Shown here piece after piece: positions 17,195 through 25,078 of a stretch of DNA of 60,771 bases; the first letter of the stretch is position 1, and each line of letters begins with the position of its first letter. The translations under genes and the position numbers were made by a program. Origin of the DNA: Bacteroidaceae bacterium (GTDB lineage Bacteria; Bacteroidota; Bacteroidia; Bacteroidales; Bacteroidaceae); NCBI GenBank assembly GCA_017940605.1, contig JAGAYF010000021.1, positions 1 to 60,771 of the forward strand, written 5' to 3'. A model generated the notes under the pieces. The model searched no databases. It saw only the letters and a list, made by a program, of their open reading frames with translations, and had not been told where the DNA came from.

Positions 17195-19918
17195 CTATTT
17201 TTGGAGATTCGTGCCGGCCGTGCCGTGCCGATGGCTGAACAGCTGGCCCGTGACGGCCATGCCTTGGGCGTTGACGCAGATGTGCTGCTTCGGACGGCAG
17301 TTGGAAAAGAGGATGACGTGCGCCTTGCCCTGTTCGTCCGTGGTCACGTTGGGACTCCAGTACAGCGTCCGCCGCGTGTCTTCCGACGTGGGCGTGTCCA
17401 CGCGGCGGTAGTCGGGACTGAAGAACTCTTCGTACTTGGAGTATCCGTGCACGACGGTAATGCGCTGCCCTTTCTTGTATTTCGTCAGGCTCTTGTCAAT
17501 TCGGCTGTACAGCAGGAAGAGAACATGCGGCCGCCCGCTGTCCGTTATGTGGCCCGACACGAATCGGTTGATGACCGAGGGCCTTTCGCAGATGATGAGT
17601 GACCTTATGTCGCTCATCAGGAAGTCAATGTCGCCGACAGGTCGTGCATTGTCAACGAGGATGCGGACAGGCCGCCCCCTGTACTGCAATATGGGATTGG
17701 CGGGCGAATGAAAGCCGCTATGATTCCCTTCATTGAAAATGGGGTTGAGGGGTGCGTTGGGGCTTAGGGATGAAGTGCCCGAGGGTATGAAGTCGCCGAG
17801 GGCTTGGTTGCGTTCACCGAGGACTCGGTTGTGTACAGAATAGCTGTTGATGGTGGGATATTCCACGATTAAATGGGGATTCTTCTTGGCCAGCCAGTCC
17901 CACAGCGACGGGTCGCGGTCGCCGTCATCGAATACCTTTTCCAGTTCATCCTCAATGTTGTAATACAGCGTGGCAAACTTCTTTCCTGCTTCCTCGCCGC
18001 CCTGCCAGGTGAAGCGCGAACCGTATTTCGGAAAGTAGTTCTTGTCTTTCACCTTGACCTCGGGCAGATGGATGATGTTGGGCAGCGTATCCTTCCATTG
18101 GAAGATGTCGGGCATCCGTCGTTGGGCGATAGATCCGTCCTGCGGCTCAGGCGAGCGCTGGAACAGCAGCTCCTGCGGTTCATAGGCCAGGGGAGCGGGC
18201 GAGAAGAGGCGGTTGAGCGACACATTGCAGGCCTGCCGCTTGTCGTTGACGGTCGTGGTGAAGAAGGCCAGGGCGTCATCATAGAACGTCGGGGCCAGGA
18301 TGGCAAACTTTCCGTCCTTGTCGCTGATGGTGCTGCCGTTGGCCACCCTCGTTCCCAACTGCAACATGAGGTTGACGTCGATTCCCTCCTTGCCGCGGTG
18401 CTTCGATGAGTTGTCCACCACGCGCCCGTCCACGAGGATGCCGTCCTCGACGGGCTGCTTCAGCTGGAACGGCTCTGTGCCGGCCATTTCCTGCCAGCGG
18501 TAGCGTCGCCACCCCTGCACCATCATGAGAAGGTCGAGTGCGCGGCGGTGGTCGGCATCGTCGGCCTCAAAATAGTATTCGGGGCGGTGGATGTATCCCT
18601 TCAGGTCAGAGCTTAGCAGCAGGTCCGTGCCTATGTCGGCGCCGTCCTTCCCCAGTTCGCCGTCGGCATCGCGCACGGCCAGCGAGAATTCCCCCCGCTG
18701 CGGCTTCCCCTTGGCATCGGTCAGGGTGAAGTCCAGGACAATGGGCTCAAATGCACCGTAGGCCGTCTTGTTCTGGGCCACATGGAACTGCATGGGGGCT
18801 TTCAGGGGCTTTATCCACGCCAGCCGTTCAGCCAGGATGCGCCCCTCGGGCGTAAAGGCGGTGATTTGTTGGATGCCACCGCGCTGCAGGCGGCGCGGCA
18901 CTGTGCAGCGTGCCTTGCCGTCAGGCCCGGGGCGCAAGGTGTCCAGGTAGCATATCGTGCCGCGGCACGTTACGCTGAGGCCTAGCAGGCGGCCGCAAAA
19001 TTCGGGCGTGCCGTGCAGGTCGATAATCAGGCTGTCGCCCTCGTGGTTCACCTGCATGGCGCAGCCGTCGGCCTCGGCCTGCGGCAGTGGGAACTGAACC
19101 TCCTTGCCGTTGGGCATCATGACCTTCACATGGCCCTCCTGTCCGTCGGCAGGGACTTCCAGCAACCCCATGCCCTCATGCAGCGGCTGGCTTGACGTGA
19201 GGGCGGTTCCGTCGGCACGGCACAGGGCGCATTTTGCCTCAAGGGGCATTCCCTTCTTGTCGATGATGCGGTAGGCCACGCGCGAGGGCAGCCCCTTCAC
19301 CAGGCTTCCGCCCTCGGGATAGAACTCCAGCAGGCAGGAGCCGCTCTTCTGCACGCCGGGTGCGGTCAGCGGCTGGGCGGCCGGGCGGGGAATGGCGCTG
19401 TCCTTGTCCTCATCGGGCTGAAACATGGTCAGCTTGCCATAGTTCAGGGAGTCCTTGGGGGGCTCGTATATGGGAATGACGCGGCTGAAGGCATAGGCGG
19501 CGTCCCAGTTCAGCATGGCGCGCGTGTAGGCCCTCACTTCATAGAACCCCGTGTGGATGATGTCCTCCAGGTGGAACTCTCCGTAGGTGCGCCCGTTCTT
19601 GACGGGAAACGTCTTGCGCTGCAGCACCTGGCCCTCGGGGGTGAGCAGCTCCACATACAGCACCTTGCTCATGTCGGTGGGCAGCAACGAGCCTGCGTTC
19701 ACCACATAGGCCTTGAACCAGATGGTTTCGCCCGGAAAGTAGCCGTTGTTGTCAATGTGCAGGTAGACTTTTTCCTGGGTGAACTGCTTATGGTAGAGGG
19801 CAATGTTGGTAAAGAAATTCTTCAGCTTCGTTAAGTCGCTTTCCTGCTGTGCCCACGTGTTGACGGCCAGGCCTGTCAGCATGCACAGGGCGAATGTGTA
19901 ACGGATTTTCTGGAACAT
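17195..19918 (-). CDS. Large secreted MG2-domain protein (carboxypeptidase-regulatory-like type)
   Basis: 907 residues from the ATG at 19918. A TTG-initiated extension to 19948 would run through the -7 box and is rejected. The signal peptide is FALCMLTGLAVNTWA. Residues about 35-140 hold the alpha-2-macroglobulin MG2-like strand pattern KVYLHIDNNGYFPGETIWFKAYVV, common in Bacteroidota proteins whose relatives end in a TonB-plug domain. Further beta domains follow, with a FYPEGGSLVKGLPSRVAY segment and repeated VVHGYSK-like stretches. Export to the periplasm or outer membrane is expected. The exact role is unknown; no thioester motif was seen, so complement-like trapping is not supported. It has its own promoter. 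Confidence 0.8.
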   Translation of the reverse strand: MFQKIRYTFALCMLTGLAVNTWAQQESDLTKLKNFFTNIALYHKQFTQEKVYLHIDNNGYFPGETIWFKAYVVNAGSLLPTDMSKVLYVELLTPEGQVLQRKTFPVKNGRTYGEFHLEDIIHTGFYEVRAYTRAMLNWDAAYAFSRVIPIYEPPKDSLNYGKLTMFQPDEDKDSAIPRPAAQPLTAPGVQKSGSCLLEFYPEGGSLVKGLPSRVAYRIIDKKGMPLEAKCALCRADGTALTSSQPLHEGMGLLEVPADGQEGHVKVMMPNGKEVQFPLPQAEADGCAMQVNHEGDSLIIDLHGTPEFCGRLLGLSVTCRGTICYLDTLRPGPDGKARCTVPRRLQRGGIQQITAFTPEGRILAERLAWIKPLKAPMQFHVAQNKTAYGAFEPIVLDFTLTDAKGKPQRGEFSLAVRDADGELGKDGADIGTDLLLSSDLKGYIHRPEYYFEADDADHRRALDLLMMVQGWRRYRWQEMAGTEPFQLKQPVEDGILVDGRVVDNSSKHRGKEGIDVNLMLQLGTRVANGSTISDKDGKFAILAPTFYDDALAFFTTTVNDKRQACNVSLNRLFSPAPLAYEPQELLFQRSPEPQDGSIAQRRMPDIFQWKDTLPNIIHLPEVKVKDKNYFPKYGSRFTWQGGEEAGKKFATLYYNIEDELEKVFDDGDRDPSLWDWLAKKNPHLIVEYPTINSYSVHNRVLGERNQALGDFIPSGTSSLSPNAPLNPIFNEGNHSGFHSPANPILQYRGRPVRILVDNARPVGDIDFLMSDIRSLIICERPSVINRFVSGHITDSGRPHVLFLLYSRIDKSLTKYKKGQRITVVHGYSKYEEFFSPDYRRVDTPTSEDTRRTLYWSPNVTTDEQGKAHVILFSNCRPKQHICVNAQGMAVTGQLFSHRHGTAGTNLQK

Positions 19919-19945
19919 GGCAAAGGAGTTTTTGTATTTGTAAGG

Positions 19946-19953
19946 CAAAGGTA
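19946..19953 (-). promoter_or_regulatory. -7 box of the MG2-like gene
   Basis: TACCTTTG on the minus strand, 28 bases before the ATG at 19918. It overlaps the TTG that would otherwise extend the reading frame, so it decides the start. Confidence 0.65.
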
Positions 19954-20175
19954 GTCAATATTTTTAAATGATGAGGACGGCGGTCCTCTTTTTTTGTTGG
20001 TTTTCAAAAAAGTAGGGCTTCTTCTGACGGTTGTGCACGGCGGGACGGGCGGCTGGCTGGCAAGGATGGCCCTATGGCGCGACATGCCGTGCCGTGGAGG
20101 TGTCTGCCCCGTGGCGGAGGGCCGCGCACATTTCCTGCCGTGCCTCTGTCTTTGTCGATGTGGGGGGAAAGTCGG

Positions 20176-20254
20176 TTTTTTACGCCTTGTTGACGGGGCT
20201 TTTACGCCTTGCCGGAAATTTTTCAGGCCGCATTGGCCAGCTTTTTGCGCCTTG
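20176..20254 (+). repeat. Phased intergenic array, copy 3
   Basis: The unit starts are 20182 (ACGCCTTG), 20204 (ACGCCTTG), 20225 (marker AGGCCGC) and 20247 (GCGCCTTG), giving spacings of 22, 21 and 22 bp. Each unit is preceded by four to six T. It is the cleanest copy. It lies in the 440-base gap between ribD and the MG2-like gene, both on the opposite strand. The rest of that gap contains only the -7 box at 19946 and no recognisable gene. Confidence 0.88.
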
Positions 20255-20358
20255 TTCTTTCGGCGCGGCAGGCACGTAGGTGGTCTTGGTGTGAATGAGG
20301 GAAAGTCTCTTCCCGTCGGGAAGGGGTGTGCGGCGGTGCAGGGGGCGTGTCGGCCTGC

Positions 20359-21417
20359 TTAGGGCATCCATGCGTGGATGAAGCGGCTGCCCAGGGCCGT
20401 TTCCTCCTCTGTGTGGGCCTGTACCGGAATGCGGGGGGCTGGCAGGCCGCTGCCCAGGCTGACGGGGCTTTTCTCTACATGGATTTCGTCCCACAGGTGG
20501 GCCTCCAGGAAACTCTGGTGCAGTCGTGCGCCGCCCTCGACCAGCAGGCTCTGTATGCCGCGGGCGTGCAGGTGGTCCAGAACCTGGGGCAGGATGCCGT
20601 CGTGGGGCTGCAGGGCAAGGAATTCATAGGCGGCCGAGGAATTTTGGCGTAGTGGGTTGTCGTGGAAACCGGCGACGAGCGTGGGCTGGCTGCCGTCGAA
20701 AAGGTGGAGGCTGGGCGGTAGCGTGCCTTGGCTGTCCAGGACGATGCGCAGGGGCTGCGGACCGTCGGTCAGCCTGACGTTGAGGCGCGGATTGTCCAGC
20801 AGGGCGGTCCTGCGGCCCACCATGATGGCCTGGCAGGCGGCGCGCAGGCGGTGGGTGCGCAGCGAGGAGCGCGTTGTGGAGAAGCGCACGGGTGTTCCGT
20901 CGGCGCGCAGGCGGTCTATGAAGCCGTCGGCGCTTTCGGCCCACTTGAGCATGATGTAGGGACGGCCCTGGGTCTGGTTGACCACGAAGCGGCGGTTCAG
21001 TTGCAGGCATTCCTTCTCCCTTACGCCCACCGTGACCTGGATTCCGGCTTCCCGCAGAATGCGGATGCCCTCGCCGTGGACGCGGGCAAAGGGGTCGACG
21101 CAACCAACGACGACCTGGCGGATGCCTTTCTCGACGATGAGGCGGGCACAGGGCGGCGTGCGCCCCCAATGGGCACAGGGCTCCAGGCTTACGTACATCT
21201 TGGCGCGCTGCAACAGGTCGGGGCGCGTCACTGAGGCGAAGGCGTTGACCTCGGCGTGGGCCTGGCCGCAACGGCGGTGGTATCCCTCGCCGATGATGTG
21301 CCCGTCGGCCACCAGCACTGCGCCTACCATGGGGTTAGGCGGCGCGCCCAATTGGCCGCACCGCGCCAGCTGGAGGCATCGGCCCATCCATTTTTCATCT
21401 TCCGTGAGTGGCTTCAT
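20359..21417 (-). CDS. ribD: Bifunctional riboflavin biosynthesis deaminase/reductase
   Basis: 352 residues from the ATG at 21417; a TTG extension to 21453 lies beyond the -7 box. The N-terminal cytidine-deaminase-like domain carries the zinc ligands: AHAEVNAF for His/Glu and EPCAHWGRTPPC for the two Cys. The C-terminal reductase domain contains LKWAESADGFID and LLVEGGARLHQSFL. The protein deaminates the pyrimidine produced from GTP by RibA and reduces the ribosyl side chain. No other rib gene is in the window. The gene is divergent from prmC, with the two promoters in a 93-base gap. Confidence 0.95.
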   Translation of the reverse strand: MKPLTEDEKWMGRCLQLARCGQLGAPPNPMVGAVLVADGHIIGEGYHRRCGQAHAEVNAFASVTRPDLLQRAKMYVSLEPCAHWGRTPPCARLIVEKGIRQVVVGCVDPFARVHGEGIRILREAGIQVTVGVREKECLQLNRRFVVNQTQGRPYIMLKWAESADGFIDRLRADGTPVRFSTTRSSLRTHRLRAACQAIMVGRRTALLDNPRLNVRLTDGPQPLRIVLDSQGTLPPSLHLFDGSQPTLVAGFHDNPLRQNSSAAYEFLALQPHDGILPQVLDHLHARGIQSLLVEGGARLHQSFLEAHLWDEIHVEKSPVSLGSGLPAPRIPVQAHTEEETALGSRFIHAWMP

Positions 21418-21433
21418 ACGATTCCTTTGTCTG

Positions 21434-21441
21434 CAAAAATA
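21434..21441 (-). promoter_or_regulatory. -7 box of ribD
   Basis: TATTTTTG on the minus strand, 17 bases before the ATG at 21417. It lies 22 bases from the -7 box of the divergent prmC operon. Confidence 0.6.
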
Positions 21442-21463
21442 GGAAAAAACCAAGAAAAATGCT

Positions 21464-21471
21464 TACTTTTG
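21464..21471 (+). promoter_or_regulatory. -7 box of the prmC-recX-comF operon
   Basis: TACTTTTG on the plus strand. Transcription would begin near 21478, so the ATG at 21481 would be almost leaderless while the ATG at 21511 has a leader of about 30 bases. Confidence 0.65.
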
Positions 21472-21510
21472 CAAAAAAGAATGTCCATCGGAATCGTCGG
21501 CCTCAGTCCC

Positions 21511-22350
21511 ATGTCAGTTTCGCAATACATAGCCCAGAGTCTCGTTTCACACTATGACGCGCCCGAGGCGCAGGCCATAGCGCGCCTGGTGCTGGAGGAC
21601 GTGCTCCGCATTCCCCGCGTGCAGGATTTGGCAGGCACGGCGCGGCCGCTGACGGCGCAGGAAAAGGAATTGGTGGGCAGCATCGTCCGTCGTTTGCAGG
21701 CCGGCGAACCCATCCAGTACATATTGGGGGCGGCTTCATTCCGCGGAAGGCAGTTCTCGGTCAGTCCGGCCGTGCTGATACCCCGTCCCGAGACCGAGGA
21801 ACTTGTTGGCGAGGTGGTCAGAAGCGTGGACCATGACGCGTCGCTTCGCATCCTAGACGTGGGAACGGGCAGCGGCTGCATTGCAGTCAGCCTTGCGCTG
21901 GAATTGCCCCATGCGCAGGTCGCCGCACTTGACGTATCGCCCGCCGCACTTGAGGTGGCGCGGCGCAATGCCCGTCGGCTGCATGCCGAAGTGCGCTTCA
22001 TGGAGGCCAATCTGCTGCAAGCGGACACCATGCCGCAGGGAGAATGGCACGCAGTGGTGAGCAATCCGCCCTACGTGCGCCGAAGCGAGCGCGATTCCCT
22101 TTCGGCGCATGTGAAAGACCACGAACCGGCACTCGCACTCTTTGTAGACGATGCCGATGCCCTGTGCCATTACCGCTGTCTGGCCCAATGGGCGCGCCTG
22201 CACCTTGTTTGGGGCGGCCAGCTCTTTGTGGAAATCAATTCCGCCCTTGCCGAGGATACCTTAGACCTGTTCCGGCACGCCGGATTCGGTTCGTGCGCCC
22301 TTTATGACGACCGATTCGGTCTGCCGCGCTTTATTCATGCCGTCTTATGA
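21511..22350 (+). CDS. prmC: Peptide chain release factor N5-glutamine methyltransferase
   Basis: 279 residues from the ATG at 21511, the family's usual length. The in-frame ATG at 21481 is possible but sits only about three bases from the inferred transcription start. The N-terminal helical region is followed by a Rossmann methyltransferase domain with ILDVGTGSGCIAVSLAL for SAM binding and the SNPPYVRRSE motif that binds the target glutamine. PrmC methylates the GGQ glutamine of release factors RF1 and RF2 in the cytoplasm. Its stop codon overlaps the recX start in an ATGA junction, which implies translational coupling. Confidence 0.93.
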   Translation: MSVSQYIAQSLVSHYDAPEAQAIARLVLEDVLRIPRVQDLAGTARPLTAQEKELVGSIVRRLQAGEPIQYILGAASFRGRQFSVSPAVLIPRPETEELVGEVVRSVDHDASLRILDVGTGSGCIAVSLALELPHAQVAALDVSPAALEVARRNARRLHAEVRFMEANLLQADTMPQGEWHAVVSNPPYVRRSERDSLSAHVKDHEPALALFVDDADALCHYRCLAQWARLHLVWGGQLFVEINSALAEDTLDLFRHAGFGSCALYDDRFGLPRFIHAVL

Positions 22351-22853
22351 GAAATAAAACAAATCCTTCCCCCGTCCCGACCCCTCAGCAGGCCCTCCGC
22401 CGGCTCAGTGCCCTGTGTGTGCGCCAGGAAAGCTGTGCCTATGAACTTTTGCAAAGGATGAAACGGAAAGGGATGGGCGAGAACGATGCCGAACAAGTGA
22501 TAAGAATGTTGCTGGACGAGGGTTTTCTGGATGAATCACGCTATTGCCGCGCCTTTGTCCACGACAAACTGGAAATTTCCCGCTGGGGGCGGCTTCGCAT
22601 CCAGCGCGAATTGCGCTTGCGCCAACTTCCGCCGGCCAAGATCCAAGCCGCGTTGGATGAGGTGGAGGAAAGCCGCTACCGCGAGGCCCTGAACGAACTT
22701 CTTGCGGCCTACAACCGCACGCTCAGCGCCCGTTCTTCCTACGAGCGTTGGGGTAAATTGGTGCGGTACGCGATGGGCCGCGGGTTTGAGCAGGACTTGG
22801 CTTCCCAGGCGGCGCGCAAATTGGTTCAGCACGCAGAGGAAGATGACCAATAG
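22347..22853 (+). CDS. recX: RecX regulatory protein
   Basis: 168 residues made almost wholly of three-helix RecX repeats. Visible landmarks are the repeat starts CAYELLQRMKRKG and LLDEGFLDESRYCRAFVHDKL, then ISRWGRLRIQRELRLR. RecX modulates RecA filament growth in recombination and the SOS response. recA is not in the window. It begins within the prmC stop codon (ATGA) and its last 11 bases overlap the comF-like start. Confidence 0.93.
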   Translation: MRNKTNPSPVPTPQQALRRLSALCVRQESCAYELLQRMKRKGMGENDAEQVIRMLLDEGFLDESRYCRAFVHDKLEISRWGRLRIQRELRLRQLPPAKIQAALDEVEESRYREALNELLAAYNRTLSARSSYERWGKLVRYAMGRGFEQDLASQAARKLVQHAEEDDQ

Positions 22854-23625
22854 CCTGCCATTTCCCATGTTTCTCTTTCCAACCCGTTGCCCCATCTGCG
22901 GAAACCGTCTCCACGCGGCCGAGCGCGACATCTGCTCCCGCTGCTGGGCGCAGATACCCCTGAGCGGCAACCGCGCCAAGGAGGGAAACATCGTGGAACA
23001 GCAGTTCTGGGGGCGCATCCCCATAGAACGCGCCGACACATTCATGATCTACCAGCGCGGAGCGCGCAGCCAGCAGCTGGTGCGCGCCATAAAATATCGC
23101 GGAGCGCGGAAAACGGGCGTTTCGCTGGGGCGTGCCATGGCCCGACAAGGAATGGAAAACGGTTTTTTCAAGGGAATTGACCTCATTGTGCCTGTTCCGC
23201 TGGCGCGCAGGCGTTTTCGCCGGCGCGGCTACAACCAGGCGGAAGCCCTGGCGCAGGGAATGGGACAGGTGAACGGCCTGCCCGTGGTGACAAAGGGCAT
23301 CCGTCGCGTCAGAAGCACGTCTACGCAGACGGGGCTGGACCGAATGACGCGCATGGTCAATGTGGAGGGTGTCTTTCAGGTGGAAGATGCCCTGCGCTTC
23401 CGCCAAAAGCACATCCTGCTCGTCGATGACGTCATTACGACCGGTGCAACGCTGATTTCCCTGGCCCAATCGTTCATGCAGGCCTGCCCCGAAATCCGCT
23501 TCAGCGTCTTTACGCTGGCTCAGGCGGCGTCATTGTACATCGTTCCCCACCACGGCGTCCTGCCCGATGAGGATGAGGACCAGCCGTGGGCGTCAGGCGG
23601 GCATGTTGACCTGAAAGAAGGATAA
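22843..23625 (+). CDS. ComF-family phosphoribosyltransferase-like protein
   Basis: 260 residues from the ATG at 22843, which lies inside the end of recX. An N-terminal four-cysteine zinc finger (CPIC and CSRC, about residues 17-36) is followed by a type I phosphoribosyltransferase fold ending in the PRPP loop VDDVITTGAT. ComF proteins contribute to natural DNA uptake in some bacteria; elsewhere, including Bacteroidota, the role is not well established. The 11-base overlap with recX supports an operon. Confidence 0.92.
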   Translation: MTNSLPFPMFLFPTRCPICGNRLHAAERDICSRCWAQIPLSGNRAKEGNIVEQQFWGRIPIERADTFMIYQRGARSQQLVRAIKYRGARKTGVSLGRAMARQGMENGFFKGIDLIVPVPLARRRFRRRGYNQAEALAQGMGQVNGLPVVTKGIRRVRSTSTQTGLDRMTRMVNVEGVFQVEDALRFRQKHILLVDDVITTGATLISLAQSFMQACPEIRFSVFTLAQAASLYIVPHHGVLPDEDEDQPWASGGHVDLKEG

Positions 23626-23663
23626 AAGTGCTGTCAAAGAGGCGCAATCACCCAAATTGTGAC

Positions 23664-23671
23664 TATCTTTG
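23664..23671 (+). promoter_or_regulatory. -7 box of the DUF3298 lipoprotein gene
   Basis: TATCTTTG on the plus strand, 33 bases before the ATG at 23704; no clear -33 element. Confidence 0.6.
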
Positions 23672-23703
23672 TCCCGAAATAGTATTATCAAAATCCATTT
23701 TAT

Positions 23704-24639
23704 ATGAAAAGCACCCATTTGTTACCCTCCCTGGCGGGGTTGTTCATGGCGGTCGGCCTGCTGTGGTCGTGCCATGACAGAAACCAGGGCGTTGCGTCGC
23801 TGAAATTTGACACCGTTGCCTTTGAAAAAACCTATTACGGCGTGAACGAGAGCGACACGCTCGGGCAGGCGGAATACTCCGTCGCAGTGGAATATCCCGT
23901 TGCAGGCGACACGGCCATGCGCAGGCTGATCCAGCAATGGCTGCTGGTGTCGCTGAATGCCTATGCCCACGTGGACACCCTGCCGCAGCCGTTGGCGACG
24001 GCCCATGACGTGGCTGAGCAATGGGCTAGGGCGGCGCGTGCCGACGATGCCCCGTTGGACTCCCTGCGGCCCTATGCCGAGAGATTCTCTTCCGACTATT
24101 TCGACATTTACGGGCGCGACAGCAAGGAGGTGGACAGGTGGCTGCAATATGAACTCACGGCCAATATGCGCGTCGATGCCCTCACGGACCGCCTGGTCAC
24201 GTACAAGACCATCGTATACAGCTACCTGAGCGGCGCGCACGGGCAGACGTTTGTGCGCTATGCCAACTTTGACATGCAGGACCTGCGCCTGCTCCGCACC
24301 GAAGACCTCTTCGTGCCCCATGCCGCCGACTCCCTGCGGCCCTTGCTGGTGGAGGGCCTGAAGGCCTATTGGAAAGAAGACGGGCAGCCCGTCATGACCA
24401 CCGAACAGCTGGATGACATCATCTGGGACAGCCCCTCCCAACTGGCCCTGCCCGAGAGCGTGCCCGGCCTCACGCCGCAAGGTATCGTGTTCCTGTACCA
24501 AAGCTATGAGATAGCGGCCTATGCCGCCGGCCTGCCCGTGGTGACGATCCCCTATCAGGACCTGCCCGACGTGCTCACGCCGCTGGGCAAGGAACTGGTG
24601 CAGCCGTTTGTGGTCCAGCCGTCGGGCGGCAGCCGCTGA
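23704..24639 (+). CDS. DUF3298/RsiV-like lipoprotein
   Basis: 311 residues with a leader ending in GLLWSC, the likely lipidation site. The middle part contains SYLSGAHGQTFVRYANFDM and the C-terminal part LTPQGIVFLYQSYEIAAYAAGL. These match the DUF4163/DUF3298 pair seen in RsiV-type proteins and in many Bacteroidota lipoproteins. In RsiV the fold binds lysozyme, but here there is no transmembrane anti-sigma segment and no neighbouring sigma factor, so that role is not implied. It stands alone, with its own -7 box upstream and a repeat array downstream. Confidence 0.87.
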   Translation: MKSTHLLPSLAGLFMAVGLLWSCHDRNQGVASLKFDTVAFEKTYYGVNESDTLGQAEYSVAVEYPVAGDTAMRRLIQQWLLVSLNAYAHVDTLPQPLATAHDVAEQWARAARADDAPLDSLRPYAERFSSDYFDIYGRDSKEVDRWLQYELTANMRVDALTDRLVTYKTIVYSYLSGAHGQTFVRYANFDMQDLRLLRTEDLFVPHAADSLRPLLVEGLKAYWKEDGQPVMTTEQLDDIIWDSPSQLALPESVPGLTPQGIVFLYQSYEIAAYAAGLPVVTIPYQDLPDVLTPLGKELVQPFVVQPSGGSR

Positions 24640-24804
24640 GGCTGAAAGCCTGCCCCCTGGGCGGATAAGGAAGAACAAGATTCATTGCCGGAACATCCAT
24701 GCCCACCCGAAGAGGTCGTCAGGGGTGGGAAAATGGGAGCATGCCCCTTGCCGTGCCTTCGCAACGGGGCTGAAGGGGTGCTGCTTCAGGGAAAACAAAA
24801 AGTG

Positions 24805-24905
24805 CAGGGCGCAAAAGCGGTACGAATGCGGCCTGAAAATTTCAGGACAAGGCGTAAAAGTTCTGCCGGCAAGGCGTAAGAAATGGACGGACAAGGCGTA
24901 AAAAA
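24805..24905 (-). repeat. Phased intergenic array, copy 4 (five units)
   Basis: Read on the minus strand, the units begin at 24899, 24877 and 24855 (each ACGCCTTG), 24834 (marker AGGCCGC) and 24812 (GCGCCCTG), giving spacings of 22, 22, 21 and 22 bp. This copy has three units before the marker, where others have one or two. It lies in the 439-base gap before the GH27 gene, on the strand opposite to both neighbours. The gap otherwise contains only the GH27 promoter. Confidence 0.88.
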
Positions 24906-25042
24906 TCCCTTCATCGGGCAAGGAATCCTTTTCTGCACTCTTTGGGTTGAATGACAGTGGGTTCTTCGTATCCTGAATGGGCAAATCCATCCCCTTATAC
25001 AGAAAAAATGGGGATAATGGCCGCAGGTTGGGGAAAATGACG

Positions 25043-25050
25043 TAATTTTG
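25043..25050 (+). promoter_or_regulatory. -7 box of the alpha-galactosidase gene
   Basis: TAATTTTG on the plus strand, 29 bases before the ATG at 25079. Confidence 0.62.
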
Positions 25051-25078
25051 TGGATAAATTATTTGAAATTTTAAAATT

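Noticed and set aside
22843..22853. Programmed frameshift or fusion between recX and the comF-like gene
   Set aside because: The 11-base overlap has a normal ATG start and stop; both proteins are complete without fusion.
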